Positions 1 to 5,323 of a stretch of 5,323 nt of DNA are shown one piece after another. The stretch's first letter is position 1. The number at the start of each line of letters is the position of its first letter. A model generated the notes under the pieces. It was given only the letters and a program-made list of their open reading frames with translations. It was not told the origin of the DNA and ran no database searches. Made by a program: the position numbers and the translations under genes. The stretch spans positions 1-5,323 of the forward strand of contig CAMDBZ010000127.1 of NCBI GenBank assembly GCA_945889565.1. The letters are read 5' to 3'. Source of the stretch: Thermoflexus hugenholtzii JAD2. GTDB lineage: Bacteria; Chloroflexota; Dehalococcoidia; UBA2979.

Positions 1-310
1 GGCGCTGATCGCGGCGAACCCGGAGACCGCGATCACGTTCGCGTTGCCCGCGGGCGTGATGCCGCCGCTCGAGCTCGGCGCCGCGCGCGACGACGCGGGC
101 CACTGGCGCATCGCCAGCAGCGAGCCCACGCGCGACCTGTACGCGCTGACACGCTGGGCGACCGAGCAGGCGCTCGCGCTCGACGCGCTCGACGTGCGCC
201 GCCCCTCGCTCGAGGACGTGTACCTGCAGCTGACCGCGGACACCGCAGCTGCGGTGTCCGCCGAGGCCGCCCCGCGCGCCGCGGCCGGGCGTCGCGGCAG
301 GCGCTCGTGA
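1..310 (+). CDS. ABC transporter ATP-binding protein, C-terminal part (5' truncated by window edge)
   Basis: Only the last 102 codons are visible, read from base 2 to the TGA at 308-310; the nucleotide-binding core (Walker A, signature, Walker B) lies upstream of the window. What remains matches the accessory C-terminal region of drug-export type ABC ATPases (COG1131, DrrA/CcmA-like group). That region ends with the family's characteristic element, seen here as RRPSLEDVYLQLT at 197-235, followed by an Ala/Arg-rich tail. It should energise the membrane protein encoded directly downstream, whose GTG start overlaps this stop by 4 nt (GTGA). The tail-coding DNA contains a perfect 26-bp palindrome (236-261). 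The family call is secure from the SLEDVYLxLT motif and the neighbour. The substrate is unknown; antibiotic, lipid or polysaccharide export would all fit. Confidence 0.85.
   Translation, partial: ALIAANPETAITFALPAGVMPPLELGAARDDAGHWRIASSEPTRDLYALTRWATEQALALDALDVRRPSLEDVYLQLTADTAAAVSAEAAPRAAAGRRGRRS
236..261. repeat. Perfect 26-bp palindrome inside the 3' end of the ABC ATPase gene
   Basis: The left arm at 236-248 (GCGGACACCGCAG) is followed without a spacer by its exact reverse complement at 249-261, giving 13 perfect pairs with a CAGCTG centre. It codes for part of the weakly constrained Ala-rich tail after the SLEDVYLQLT element, so the protein sequence does not obviously require it. It ends 45 nt before the permease GTG. 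It could be a dimeric-regulator operator, an mRNA hairpin between the two coupled genes, or chance in GC-rich DNA. There is no following T-tract, so it is not a classical terminator. Confidence 0.8.
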
Positions 311-1083
311 GCGCGCTGGGTGCGGCGCTGCGCCAGGTGCGCTACGAGAACCGCGCGTTCTGGCGCAACCCCCCCGCCGCCTTCTTCACCTTCGTGTTCC
401 CGCTGATCTTCCTCGTGATCTTCAACCTGATGTTCGGCAACGAGGAGATCACCATCGCCGGCGGCGCAACGGCGAGCGGCTCCACGTTCTACGTGCCGGC
501 GATCGTCGCCATGTCCGTCGTCAACTCGTGCTTCACGGGGCTCGCGATGAGCCTGACGGTCGCGCGTGACGGCGGCCTGCTCAAGCGCACGCGCGGCACG
601 CCGCTGCCGGTGTGGGCGTACTTCGCGGGCCGCGTGCTGCACGTCACGCTGGTGATGCTGCTGCTCGTCGTGATCGTGACGGCGGCCGGCGCGCTCGCCT
701 ACGAGGTCGATGTGCCGACGCGCACGCTGCCCGCCGCGCTCGTGGCGCTGCTCGTCGGGGGCGCCGCGTTCTGCGCGCTCGGCTTCGCGGTGTGCACCGT
801 CGTCCCAAACGCCGAGGCCGCGCCTGCCGTCGTCAACGCGATCGTGCTGCCGCTCCTGTTCATCTCGGACGTGTTCATCCCGCCCGACAACGCGCCCACG
901 TGGCTCACCGACGTGGCGAACGTGTTCCCGGTGCGCCACCTCTCGGTCGCGCTGCAGGCGGCCTTCAACCCGTTCGAGCGCGGCTACGGCTTCGAGTGGT
1001 TCGACCTTGCCGTGGTCGCCGCGTGGGGCGTGCTCGGCGCGGCGATCGCGCTGCGGCGCTTCAGCTGGGAGCCGCGTCGCTAG
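307..1083 (+). CDS. ABC-2 type transporter permease (drug/polymer exporter family)
   Basis: A 258-aa integral membrane protein that forms the translocation pore for the upstream ATPase. Hydrophobic segments lie at about residues 25-44, 61-85, 103-131, 141-166, 172-191 and 231-249, the six-helix plan of the ABC2_membrane family (COG0842; DrrB/NodJ-like). The family's cytoplasmic motif is seen at 87-101 (RDGGLLKRTRGTPLP). A second conserved block follows at 167-192 (PNAEAAP... through FISDVFIP). The N-terminal region Q10-A25 (RYENRAFWRNPPA) is the typical amphipathic lead-in. The GTG start at 307 overlaps the ATPase stop (GTGA), implying translational coupling; the Shine-Dalgarno match is weak (CAGG, about 6 nt upstream). 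The length is normal and the gene looks intact. The cargo cannot be told from sequence. Confidence 0.9.
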   Translation: MSALGAALRQVRYENRAFWRNPPAAFFTFVFPLIFLVIFNLMFGNEEITIAGGATASGSTFYVPAIVAMSVVNSCFTGLAMSLTVARDGGLLKRTRGTPLPVWAYFAGRVLHVTLVMLLLVVIVTAAGALAYEVDVPTRTLPAALVALLVGGAAFCALGFAVCTVVPNAEAAPAVVNAIVLPLLFISDVFIPPDNAPTWLTDVANVFPVRHLSVALQAAFNPFERGYGFEWFDLAVVAAWGVLGAAIALRRFSWEPRR

Positions 1084-1094
1084 GGCGTCATCCG

Positions 1095-2021
1095 CTACGC
1101 GCGCAGCAGCACGTCCACCATCATCGCGAGGAACAGCAGCCCGAGGTACGTCGTCGAGTAGCGGAACAGCCGCATCGCGCGCGCGGTCGACGGCGCGAAG
1201 TACAGCCGCGCGGCGAGCCCGACAAAGCCGACGCCCCCCACGAGCGCGGTTACGATGTACGTCCACTCCAGCCGCGCCACCGGCGCGAACAACAGCGTCA
1301 GCGCGGCGACCGCGATCGACCATACGAGGATCTGCAGGCGCGTTTCGTCGGCGCCGCGCACCACGGGCAACATCGGCACGCCTGCTGCGCGGTAGTCCTC
1401 CTCCAGCACGAGCGCGAGCGCCCAGAAGTGCGGCGGCGTCCACCAGAACACCAGCACGAACATGAAGAACGGCACCACGCTGCCGAGGTCGCCCGTCACC
1501 GCCGCCCAGCCGATCAGCGCCGGCGCCGCCCCCGCCGCCCCGCCGATGACGATGTTCTGCCAGGTGCTGCGCTTCAGCCAGTACGTGTACACCACCACGT
1601 AGAACGCGATCGCGCCGAGCGCCAGCAGCGCCGCGAGCCCGTTGACCGTGAGCACCAGCCAGCCACCGGCGAGCGCGCTGAGCACGAGCCCGAAGCGCGC
1701 GGCCTGCAGCGGCGCGACGGCGCCCGTCGGCAGCGGCCGCTGCTGCGTGCGCCGCATGCGTGCGTCGATGTCGCGGTCGAGGTACTGGTTGATCGCGTTC
1801 GCGCCGCCCGCGGCCAGCATCCCGCCGACGAGCGTCGCCACCACCAGCCGCGTCGAGGGCCAGCCCTCCGCGGCCAGCACCATCGCGGGCACGGTGGTCA
1901 CCAGCAGCAGCCAGATGATGTTCGGCTTCGTCAGCGCGATGTACGCGCGCAGCGCCGGCCACAGCGCCGCCCAGAGTGCCCCCGGGCCGCGTGCGGCGGC
2001 GGCCGTCAGTGCGTCACGCAT
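1095..2021 (-). CDS. ctaB: Heme O synthase (protoheme IX farnesyltransferase, CtaB/CyoE/COX10)
   Basis: A 308-aa polytopic UbiA-family prenyltransferase that transfers a farnesyl group from farnesyl diphosphate to the vinyl group of heme b, giving heme O for the next step by CtaA. The Mg-diphosphate binding motif N-x3-D-x3-D is seen at residues 78-86 within NAINQYLDRDID (75-86), followed by RTQQRPLPTG (91-100). Other family blocks are YWLKRSTWQNIVIGGAAGAAP (147-167), WTPPHFWALAL (194-204) and DYRAAGVPMLPVVRG (209-223). About nine hydrophobic segments fit the family. The ATG at 2021 is preceded by GGAGAG (complement of 2031-2036, 9-nt spacing) and overlaps the end of ctaA by 8 nt. The frame stays open further upstream, but that stretch lies antiparallel-free inside ctaA in another frame and lacks family similarity. 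This is the last visible gene of the operon; its stop is 11 bp from the convergent permease stop. Confidence 0.96.
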   Translation of the reverse strand: MRDALTAAAARGPGALWAALWPALRAYIALTKPNIIWLLLVTTVPAMVLAAEGWPSTRLVVATLVGGMLAAGGANAINQYLDRDIDARMRRTQQRPLPTGAVAPLQAARFGLVLSALAGGWLVLTVNGLAALLALGAIAFYVVVYTYWLKRSTWQNIVIGGAAGAAPALIGWAAVTGDLGSVVPFFMFVLVFWWTPPHFWALALVLEEDYRAAGVPMLPVVRGADETRLQILVWSIAVAALTLLFAPVARLEWTYIVTALVGGVGFVGLAARLYFAPSTARAMRLFRYSTTYLGLLFLAMMVDVLLRA

Positions 2022-2973
2022 GTGCGCCCGCTCTCCGCTCGCGTGCGGCGCTTGCGCGCGCCGCCTGGGGCGCGTAGCGCGCGACGACCGCGAGCAGCAC
2101 GAGCAGCGCCCAGATCGCGCTGCCCAGCGCGAGGTGCGCGACGCGCGGCCACTCCGCGAAGTTCGCCCAGATGTTGGCCGCGCCGACGACGATTTGCAGC
2201 CCGTACAGCCCGACGAGCGCGAGCGCCGCGCGCCGCTCGAACTGGGTCGCGTCCGGGAGGTGGAACCAGCGATGCCCCACCCACGCGACCGCCGCGCCGC
2301 CCGCGACCACCACGATGCGGTGCAGCCAGTGGATGTGCTGCTCGCGCGCACCATCGAGGAACGGGCGCAGCGCTTGCGGGCAGTCGGGCCAGCCGACGCA
2401 CGCGGTCGTGGCGCCGCCGCCGACCACGTACGCGCCGGACAGCAGCACGAGGTAGGTGATGAGCGCGCCCGCGAGCGTGACGCCCACCACCGCGCTGCGC
2501 CGCCTGTCGGCCGCACGCACGCGCTCCGGCCCGAGCAGCGCGAGCGTGGCGAGCGCCGTCAGCACGGCGAGCAGCAGTAGCGCCGTCGCGAGGTGGAGCG
2601 TCACGATCTCCGGTGGCAGCTCGCGCTCCACCGTGACCTTGCCGAGCCACGCCTGGAACGCGAGCAGCGGCAGCGACCCGAGTGCAAGCCAGCGCAACGC
2701 ACGGTCCCCGCCGCGCTGCCGCAGCGTCACCCACGCCGTCGCGAGCACGAGCAGCCCGACGATGCTCGCGGCCGTGCGATGCGAGTACTCGATGATGGCG
2801 GTCTTCTCCAGCGGCGGGTGCCAGTTGCCGTGGCAGAGCGGCCAGTCCGGGCAGCCGAGCCCGGAGCCTGTCGTGCGCACCACCGCGCCGATGGCGATCA
2901 GCGCCAGCGTGGCGCCGACGGTGGCGGCCGCCAGGGCCGGGTAACGCAGCGATCCCCCGCGCACGCTGCGCAT
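2014..2973 (-). CDS. ctaA: Heme A synthase (CtaA/COX15)
   Basis: A 319-aa membrane protein with about eight helices in two homologous halves. It oxidises the C8 methyl of heme O to a formyl group, giving heme A for aa3-type oxidases. Conserved sites seen are the Cys pair C41/C47 in TTGSGLGCPDWPLCHG, E62 and H65 in EYSHR, H127 in TLHLATA, the second Cys pair C192/C198 in ACVGWPDCP, H218 in HWLHRI and H280 in AHLALGSAIW. These correspond to the heme-ligand histidines, catalytic Glu and loop disulfide cysteines known from the Bacillus enzyme. Both Cys pairs are kept, as in Gram-positive-type enzymes and unlike mitochondrial COX15. The ATG at 2973 was preferred over the ATG at 3000 because GAGGAG sits 8 nt before it, whereas 3000 has no Shine-Dalgarno match. 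The gene follows ccmD after a 69-bp gap and overlaps ctaB by 8 nt. Confidence 0.96.
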   Translation of the reverse strand: MRSVRGGSLRYPALAAATVGATLALIAIGAVVRTTGSGLGCPDWPLCHGNWHPPLEKTAIIEYSHRTAASIVGLLVLATAWVTLRQRGGDRALRWLALGSLPLLAFQAWLGKVTVERELPPEIVTLHLATALLLLAVLTALATLALLGPERVRAADRRRSAVVGVTLAGALITYLVLLSGAYVVGGGATTACVGWPDCPQALRPFLDGAREQHIHWLHRIVVVAGGAAVAWVGHRWFHLPDATQFERRAALALVGLYGLQIVVGAANIWANFAEWPRVAHLALGSAIWALLVLLAVVARYAPQAARASAARERRAGAHA

Positions 2974-3042
2974 GCTACGCGCTCCTCGCCGTGCATTCAT
3001 GCGCTGCGTATGGTCGCCCGCGGCGGGCCGGCGTGCGCGTGT
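2974..3042 (-). other. Longest non-coding gap in the heme operon (ccmD-ctaA spacer, 69 bp)
   Basis: This is the only real spacer in an otherwise overlapping gene chain. It holds the ctaA Shine-Dalgarno site and a small inverted repeat at 3016-3028 (stem GCCCG/CGGGC, 3-nt loop). There is no T-tract after the repeat and no clear -35/-10 pair, so neither a terminator nor an internal promoter can be claimed. ctaA and ctaB could still have a weak promoter of their own here. Confidence 0.5.
2982..2987 (-). promoter_or_regulatory. Shine-Dalgarno site that fixes the ctaA start
   Basis: On the minus strand this reads GAGGAG, followed by 8 nt and the ATG at 2973-2971. It is one of the best Shine-Dalgarno matches in the window. 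It lies downstream of the alternative in-frame ATG at 3000-2998, so it supports the shorter, 319-aa CtaA. Confidence 0.75.
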
Positions 3043-3273
3043 TCACTCGGCGCCCCGTTCCGGGCTCGGAGCGCGACCGGCGGTGGGGCGCGACGGCTCG
3101 CCGGGGCCACGGCTGGGCTCCGGCGCCGCGTCCCCGGCCTCGGCCAGACGCTCCTCGAGCCGCTCGAGCTCGCGCGTGACCGCGCGCAGCCGCGCCTGCA
3201 GCCACAGCAGGTAGCCGAACAGCCCCGCCCAGAACACCGCGAACCCGGCGAACAGGTATTCCAGGTGGTCCAC
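3043..3273 (-). CDS. ccmD: CcmD-like small membrane protein (heme export/cytochrome c maturation)
   Basis: A 76-aa protein with one N-terminal transmembrane helix (about residues 6-26, LFAGFAVFWAGLFGYLLWLQ). A charged, probably helical stretch follows (27-46, ARLRAVTRELERLEERLAEA), then a Pro/Ser/Arg-rich tail. This is the plan of CcmD, which in System I joins CcmABC and is needed to release holo-CcmE from CcmC. CcmD proteins are poorly conserved, so the call rests on topology, size and the position directly after ccmC. Its GTG at 3273 shares one base with the ccmC stop (TAGTG) and is preceded by GGGAGG (complement of 3281-3286) with a 7-nt spacing. The tail makes it somewhat longer than proteobacterial CcmD. 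Confidence 0.8.
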   Translation of the reverse strand: MDHLEYLFAGFAVFWAGLFGYLLWLQARLRAVTRELERLEERLAEAGDAAPEPSRGPGEPSRPTAGRAPSPERGAE

Positions 3274-4001
3274 TACTCGTCCTCCCGCCGGTCCATGGCG
3301 ATGCGCAGCGCCGCTGTCCGCTGCGCCAGCTGCTCAGTAGCGGCGCGCAGCGCGATCAGCCACAGCGCGAGCAACACCACCGCGACCACGCCGACGGCCA
3401 GCACGGCGAGCATCGAGTTCGGCAGCGCCTGGTCGCCGGGCAACCGCAGCACGATCGGCTGCGGATGCAGCGTGCGCCACCAGCGCACCGACATGTTGAT
3501 GATCGGGATGTCGAGGAACGCCACCACCGCGAAGATCGCCGCGAAGCGCGCGGCCTGCTCGTCGTGCTCGTCGGCCAGGCCGCGCGCGAGCAGGTAGCCC
3601 CCGAACAGCAGCAGCAGCAGCAGCGTGCTGGTCAGCCGCGCGTCCCACGCCCACCAGACGCCCCAGATCGGCCGCCCCCAGATCGCGCCGGTGGCCAGCA
3701 CGAGCGCCGTGAACAGCACGCCGACGCCCGCCGACGCGCGCGCGACCGCGTCCGCGCGCAGATCGCGCCGCCACAGCACCGCGAGTGACGCGACGAACGT
3801 GATGCTGTACGCCGTGTACATCGCCAGCGCCGCCGGCACGTGGATGTAGAACAGCCGCTGCACCTCGCCCTCCACCGCCTCGCGCGGCGCGACGATCACC
3901 GCGCCGACGATCAGCGCCAGCATCGCGACGCCGGTGAGCGGCGGCAGCACCACCCAGCGCGCCGCGTAGCTCGCGAGCACCAGCCGGCGCACTGTGCTCA
4001 T
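3273..4001 (-). CDS. ccmC: CcmC, heme-handling subunit of cytochrome c maturation System I
   Basis: A 242-aa protein with six hydrophobic helices (about 17-39, 55-76, 92-107, 124-140, 151-171, 197-219). It carries the tryptophan-rich heme-binding signature of the heme-handling protein family as WGVWWAWDARLTS (113-125), with the WWxWD core at 116-120. The flanking axial histidines are H54 (FYIHVPAA) and H179 (RTLHPQP), matching the positions known in E. coli CcmC. CcmC presents heme at the outer face of the membrane for covalent attachment to CcmE. The six-helix size separates it from the larger CcmF and CcsA/CcsB relatives. The ATG at 4001 overlaps the ccmB stop (ATGA); GGTGGAG lies just upstream with a short spacing. 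The Leu run at 127-132 is encoded by six identical CTG codons. The frame is open beyond 4001, but that part has no family match. Confidence 0.95.
   Translation of the reverse strand: MSTVRRLVLASYAARWVVLPPLTGVAMLALIVGAVIVAPREAVEGEVQRLFYIHVPAALAMYTAYSITFVASLAVLWRRDLRADAVARASAGVGVLFTALVLATGAIWGRPIWGVWWAWDARLTSTLLLLLLFGGYLLARGLADEHDEQAARFAAIFAVVAFLDIPIINMSVRWWRTLHPQPIVLRLPGDQALPNSMLAVLAVGVVAVVLLALWLIALRAATEQLAQRTAALRIAMDRREDE
3281..3286 (-). promoter_or_regulatory. Shine-Dalgarno site for the ccmD GTG start
   Basis: It reads GGGAGG on the minus strand, inside the last codons of ccmC and 7 nt before the GTG at 3273-3271. It supports a GTG start that overlaps the ccmC stop by one base. Confidence 0.7.
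3606..3623. repeat. (CAG)6 trinucleotide tract within ccmC
   Basis: Six perfect CAG units on the plus strand read as six CTG leucine codons (residues 127-132) in ccmC, at the start of the fourth membrane helix. The tract stays in frame under whole-unit slippage and would then only lengthen or shorten the helix. Confidence 0.85.
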
Positions 4002-4747
4002 CGCTCCACCGCCAGCGGAAACAGCAACGCGCTGCCGGCCGCGCTCCACGCGGTGAACACCACCAGCAGCAGCAGCCACGGCGCATCGCCGTGCGGCAGG
4101 TCCAGCGCCGCGCCGGTTGCGCGCACCCCGCCGATCAGCAGCGGCATCAGCAGCGGCAGCGCGAGCACCGGCAGCAGCACCTCGCGTGAGCGTACGCGGC
4201 TGCCGAGCGTCGCGAGCAGCAGCGTCAGGCTCACGTAGCCCGCCGCGCCCAGCGTGGTGAGCAGCAGCAGCTCCGGCGTGAGCAGCCCCACGTTGAACAG
4301 CACCGTCGCGAGCGCCAGCATCGCCACGTCGATGGCGAGCAGCGCGCAGAAGTACGCGACGAGCTTGCCCACGTACAGCGTCGTGCGCGGCACCGGCGCG
4401 AGCAGCAGCGCGTCGAGCGTGCCCTGCTCCGCCTCGTCGGCGAACGCGCGCCCCAGCGCGACCACGCCCGCGAACAGGAACGTGACCCACAGCACCCCAG
4501 GCAGCAGCGGCCGCACGTCGTCCGTGACGAGGTCGAACGCGAACGCGTACGTGAGCACGCTGAGCGTCGCGAAGGTCGCCGCTGCGAGCCAGCTCGCGCG
4601 CCGCCGCCACAGCAGCCGCAGGTCCTTCCCCAGCACCGCGCGCGTGGCGTCGAGCCCCGCGCCGTGCAGCAGCGCGCCGCGCTGCCCCGTGTCGTGCAGC
4701 CCCGTATCGTGCAGTGGGGCGTCGTGCAGCGCCCGCTCGTCGTTCAC
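3998..4747 (-). CDS. ccmB: CcmB, membrane subunit of the CcmAB(C) heme-release ABC complex
   Basis: A 249-aa protein whose residues from about 36 on match CcmB. The lead-in AVLGKDLRLLWRRR (37-50) is followed by six hydrophobic segments (about 51-70, 81-99, 124-150, 156-182, 189-208, 223-245). The family block GVLWVTFLFAGVVALGRAFADEAEQGTLDALLLAPVP runs over 84-120. CcmB is the membrane partner of the CcmA ATPase; together they use ATP to free heme-loaded CcmE from CcmC. The GTG at 4747 overlaps the ccmA stop (GTGA) and has no strong Shine-Dalgarno site, which fits translational coupling. CcmB is usually about 220 aa; the surplus here is an N-terminal extension with tandem five-residue repeats (7-21, imperfect copy at 27-31). 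A later, non-extended start cannot be excluded, but no good one was found before residue 37. Confidence 0.92.
   Translation of the reverse strand: MNDERALHDAPLHDTGLHDTGQRGALLHGAGLDATRAVLGKDLRLLWRRRASWLAAATFATLSVLTYAFAFDLVTDDVRPLLPGVLWVTFLFAGVVALGRAFADEAEQGTLDALLLAPVPRTTLYVGKLVAYFCALLAIDVAMLALATVLFNVGLLTPELLLLTTLGAAGYVSLTLLLATLGSRVRSREVLLPVLALPLLMPLLIGGVRATGAALDLPHGDAPWLLLLVVFTAWSAAGSALLFPLAVER
4685..4729. repeat. Three 15-bp tandem repeats encoding the CcmB N-terminal extension
   Basis: The units are 4685-4699, 4700-4714 and 4715-4729. The first two differ at one base of 15 (CCCCGTGTCGTGCAG is unit 1); the third shares the TCGTGCAG end but differs at five positions. In the ccmB frame they read LHDAP, LHDTG, LHDTG. 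A degenerate further copy (LHGAG) is coded at 4655-4669. They look like a recent local duplication in a non-conserved region. Confidence 0.85.
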
Positions 4748-5323
4748 GTGCGCACCGTGGCGAGCGGCTCGCCCGCGCTCACTCGGTCCGCGGCCGCGCC
4801 CGCCGCGGCCCCGCTCGCGGCCCCGCTCGCGACGATGCGCCCGCGCTCGCAGTGCAGCGCGCCGTCCGCCCAGCGCGCCACGCGATCGAGGCGGTGCGTC
4901 GCCGCGAGCACGGTCACGCCCGGCGCGCACAGCATCAGCTCGTCGAGCAGCGCGAGCCCCTCCGCGTCGAGGCCCGTTTCCGGCTCGTCGAGCAGCAGCA
5001 CCGCCGGCCGGTGCACGAGCGCGCGCGCGATCGCCAGCCGCTGGTGGTACCCACGCGACAGCACCGCCGTCGGCTCATCGCGACGCCGCCACAGCCCGAC
5101 CGCGCGCAGCAGTTCCTCGACGCGTGCGGCCGCGTCCGGTACGCCGTAGAGCCGCGCGAAGAAGCGGAGGTTCTCGATTGGGCTCAGCGCTTCGTACAGC
5201 ATCGGGCGATGCGTCAGCACCCCGATCCGCCGCCGCAGCGCGGCCGGGGCGCCGTCCACCGCGCAGCCCGCCACGCTCGCGCTCCCGCTCGATGCCGTCG
5301 CGAGCGTGGAAAGCACCGCCAAC
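4744..5323 (-). CDS. ccmA: CcmA, ATPase of the cytochrome c maturation heme-release complex (5' end beyond window)
   Basis: The reading frame enters at the right edge, just after where Walker A should lie, and runs to the TGA at 4746-4744, leaving about 192 codons visible. In order they show the Q-loop region THRPMLYEALSPIENLRFF (about 5153-5214), the ABC signature in the CcmA form LSRGYHQRLAIARAL (about 5017-5061), Walker B with catalytic Glu LLLDEPETGLD, and the switch histidine in ATHRLD (near 4895). The ENLRFFARLYG and LSRG forms point to CcmA rather than a general exporter, and ccmB and ccmC follow directly. The C-terminus is an Ala/Gly/Ser-rich tail containing a 12-bp tandem duplication. 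The leucine codon TTG at 5322 is probably internal, because the family's Walker A and N-terminal strands precede this point. The operon promoter must lie beyond 5323. Confidence 0.93.
   Translation of the reverse strand, partial: LAVLSTLATASSGSASVAGCAVDGAPAALRRRIGVLTHRPMLYEALSPIENLRFFARLYGVPDAAARVEELLRAVGLWRRRDEPTAVLSRGYHQRLAIARALVHRPAVLLLDEPETGLDAEGLALLDELMLCAPGVTVLAATHRLDRVARWADGALHCERGRIVASGAASGAAAGAAADRVSAGEPLATVRT
4808..4831. repeat. 12-bp direct tandem duplication in the ccmA tail
   Basis: GCCCCGCTCGCG occurs twice back to back (4808-4819 and 4820-4831). In ccmA it codes for part of the low-complexity ASGAASGAAAGAAA tail. It is in frame and likely neutral. Confidence 0.8.

Noticed and set aside
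612..2459. Very long plus-strand open frame (615 codons) spanning the permease and ctaB/ctaA regions
   Set aside because: Its product is Arg/Ala/His-rich low-complexity sequence that crosses two strands of well-identified genes. It is a GC-rich shadow frame with no recognisable domain.
2974..3000. ATG at 3000 as the ctaA start (nine extra residues)
   Set aside because: No Shine-Dalgarno site precedes it, while GAGGAG sits 8 nt before the ATG at 2973, and family similarity does not need the extra residues.
3016..3028. Small hairpin after ccmD as a terminator
   Set aside because: The stem is only 5 bp with no T-tract, so chance in GC-rich DNA is the simpler reading.
3150..3172. CTCGAG repeats with dyad symmetry inside ccmD
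   Set aside because: They come from repeated Leu-Glu codons in the charged helical stretch. The symmetry is short and explained by coding.
5206..5214. Histidine in place of glutamine in the CcmA Q-loop
   Set aside because: E. coli CcmA, from memory, also has His at the aligned position (GHQPG), so this looks like a family trait and not a lesion.
1..5323. A previously undescribed system, CRISPR array, mobile element or RNA gene
   Set aside because: Every gene seen belongs to a known family. No spaced direct repeats, transposase, tRNA-like or rRNA-like sequence was found.

Overview
This is a GC-rich bacterial window, roughly 70% G+C by eye. It is tightly packed, uses both GTG and ATG starts, and its genes overlap by a few bases. 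Two convergent transcription units meet near position 1090. Both extend past the window edges, so neither unit's promoter is visible.

Plus strand, 1-1083: the 3' end of an ABC transporter ATPase gene, followed with a 4-nt GTGA overlap by an ABC-2 type permease gene. The pair resembles drug/antibiotic or polymer exporters of the DrrAB/NodIJ type (COG1131/COG0842). The substrate cannot be read from the sequence. A perfect 26-bp palindrome lies in the last part of the ATPase gene.

Minus strand, 5323 down to 1095: a six-gene heme-handling operon in transcription order ccmA (partial) - ccmB - ccmC - ccmD-like - ctaA (heme A synthase) - ctaB (heme O synthase). CcmABCD belong to cytochrome c maturation System I: CcmC presents heme to the chaperone CcmE, and the CcmAB ATPase drives release of holo-CcmE. 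CtaB farnesylates heme b to heme O, and CtaA oxidises heme O to heme A for aa3-type terminal oxidases. The unit therefore joins two fates of heme, covalent attachment to c-type cytochromes and conversion to heme A, which suggests coordinated building of an aerobic cytochrome c / cytochrome oxidase chain. ccmE, ccmF, ccmH and oxidase subunit genes are not in the window.

The catalytic or ligand residues that can be seen appear intact: both Cys pairs and four His in CtaA, the N-x3-D-x3-D motif in CtaB, and WWxWD with two flanking His in CcmC. The host is probably a high-GC actinobacterium-like lineage, perhaps a deep-branching class such as Thermoleophilia. This rests on the style of the ABC-2 permease, the four-Cys CtaA and the GC content, and is an inference only. 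No RNA genes, CRISPR arrays or mobile elements were seen.
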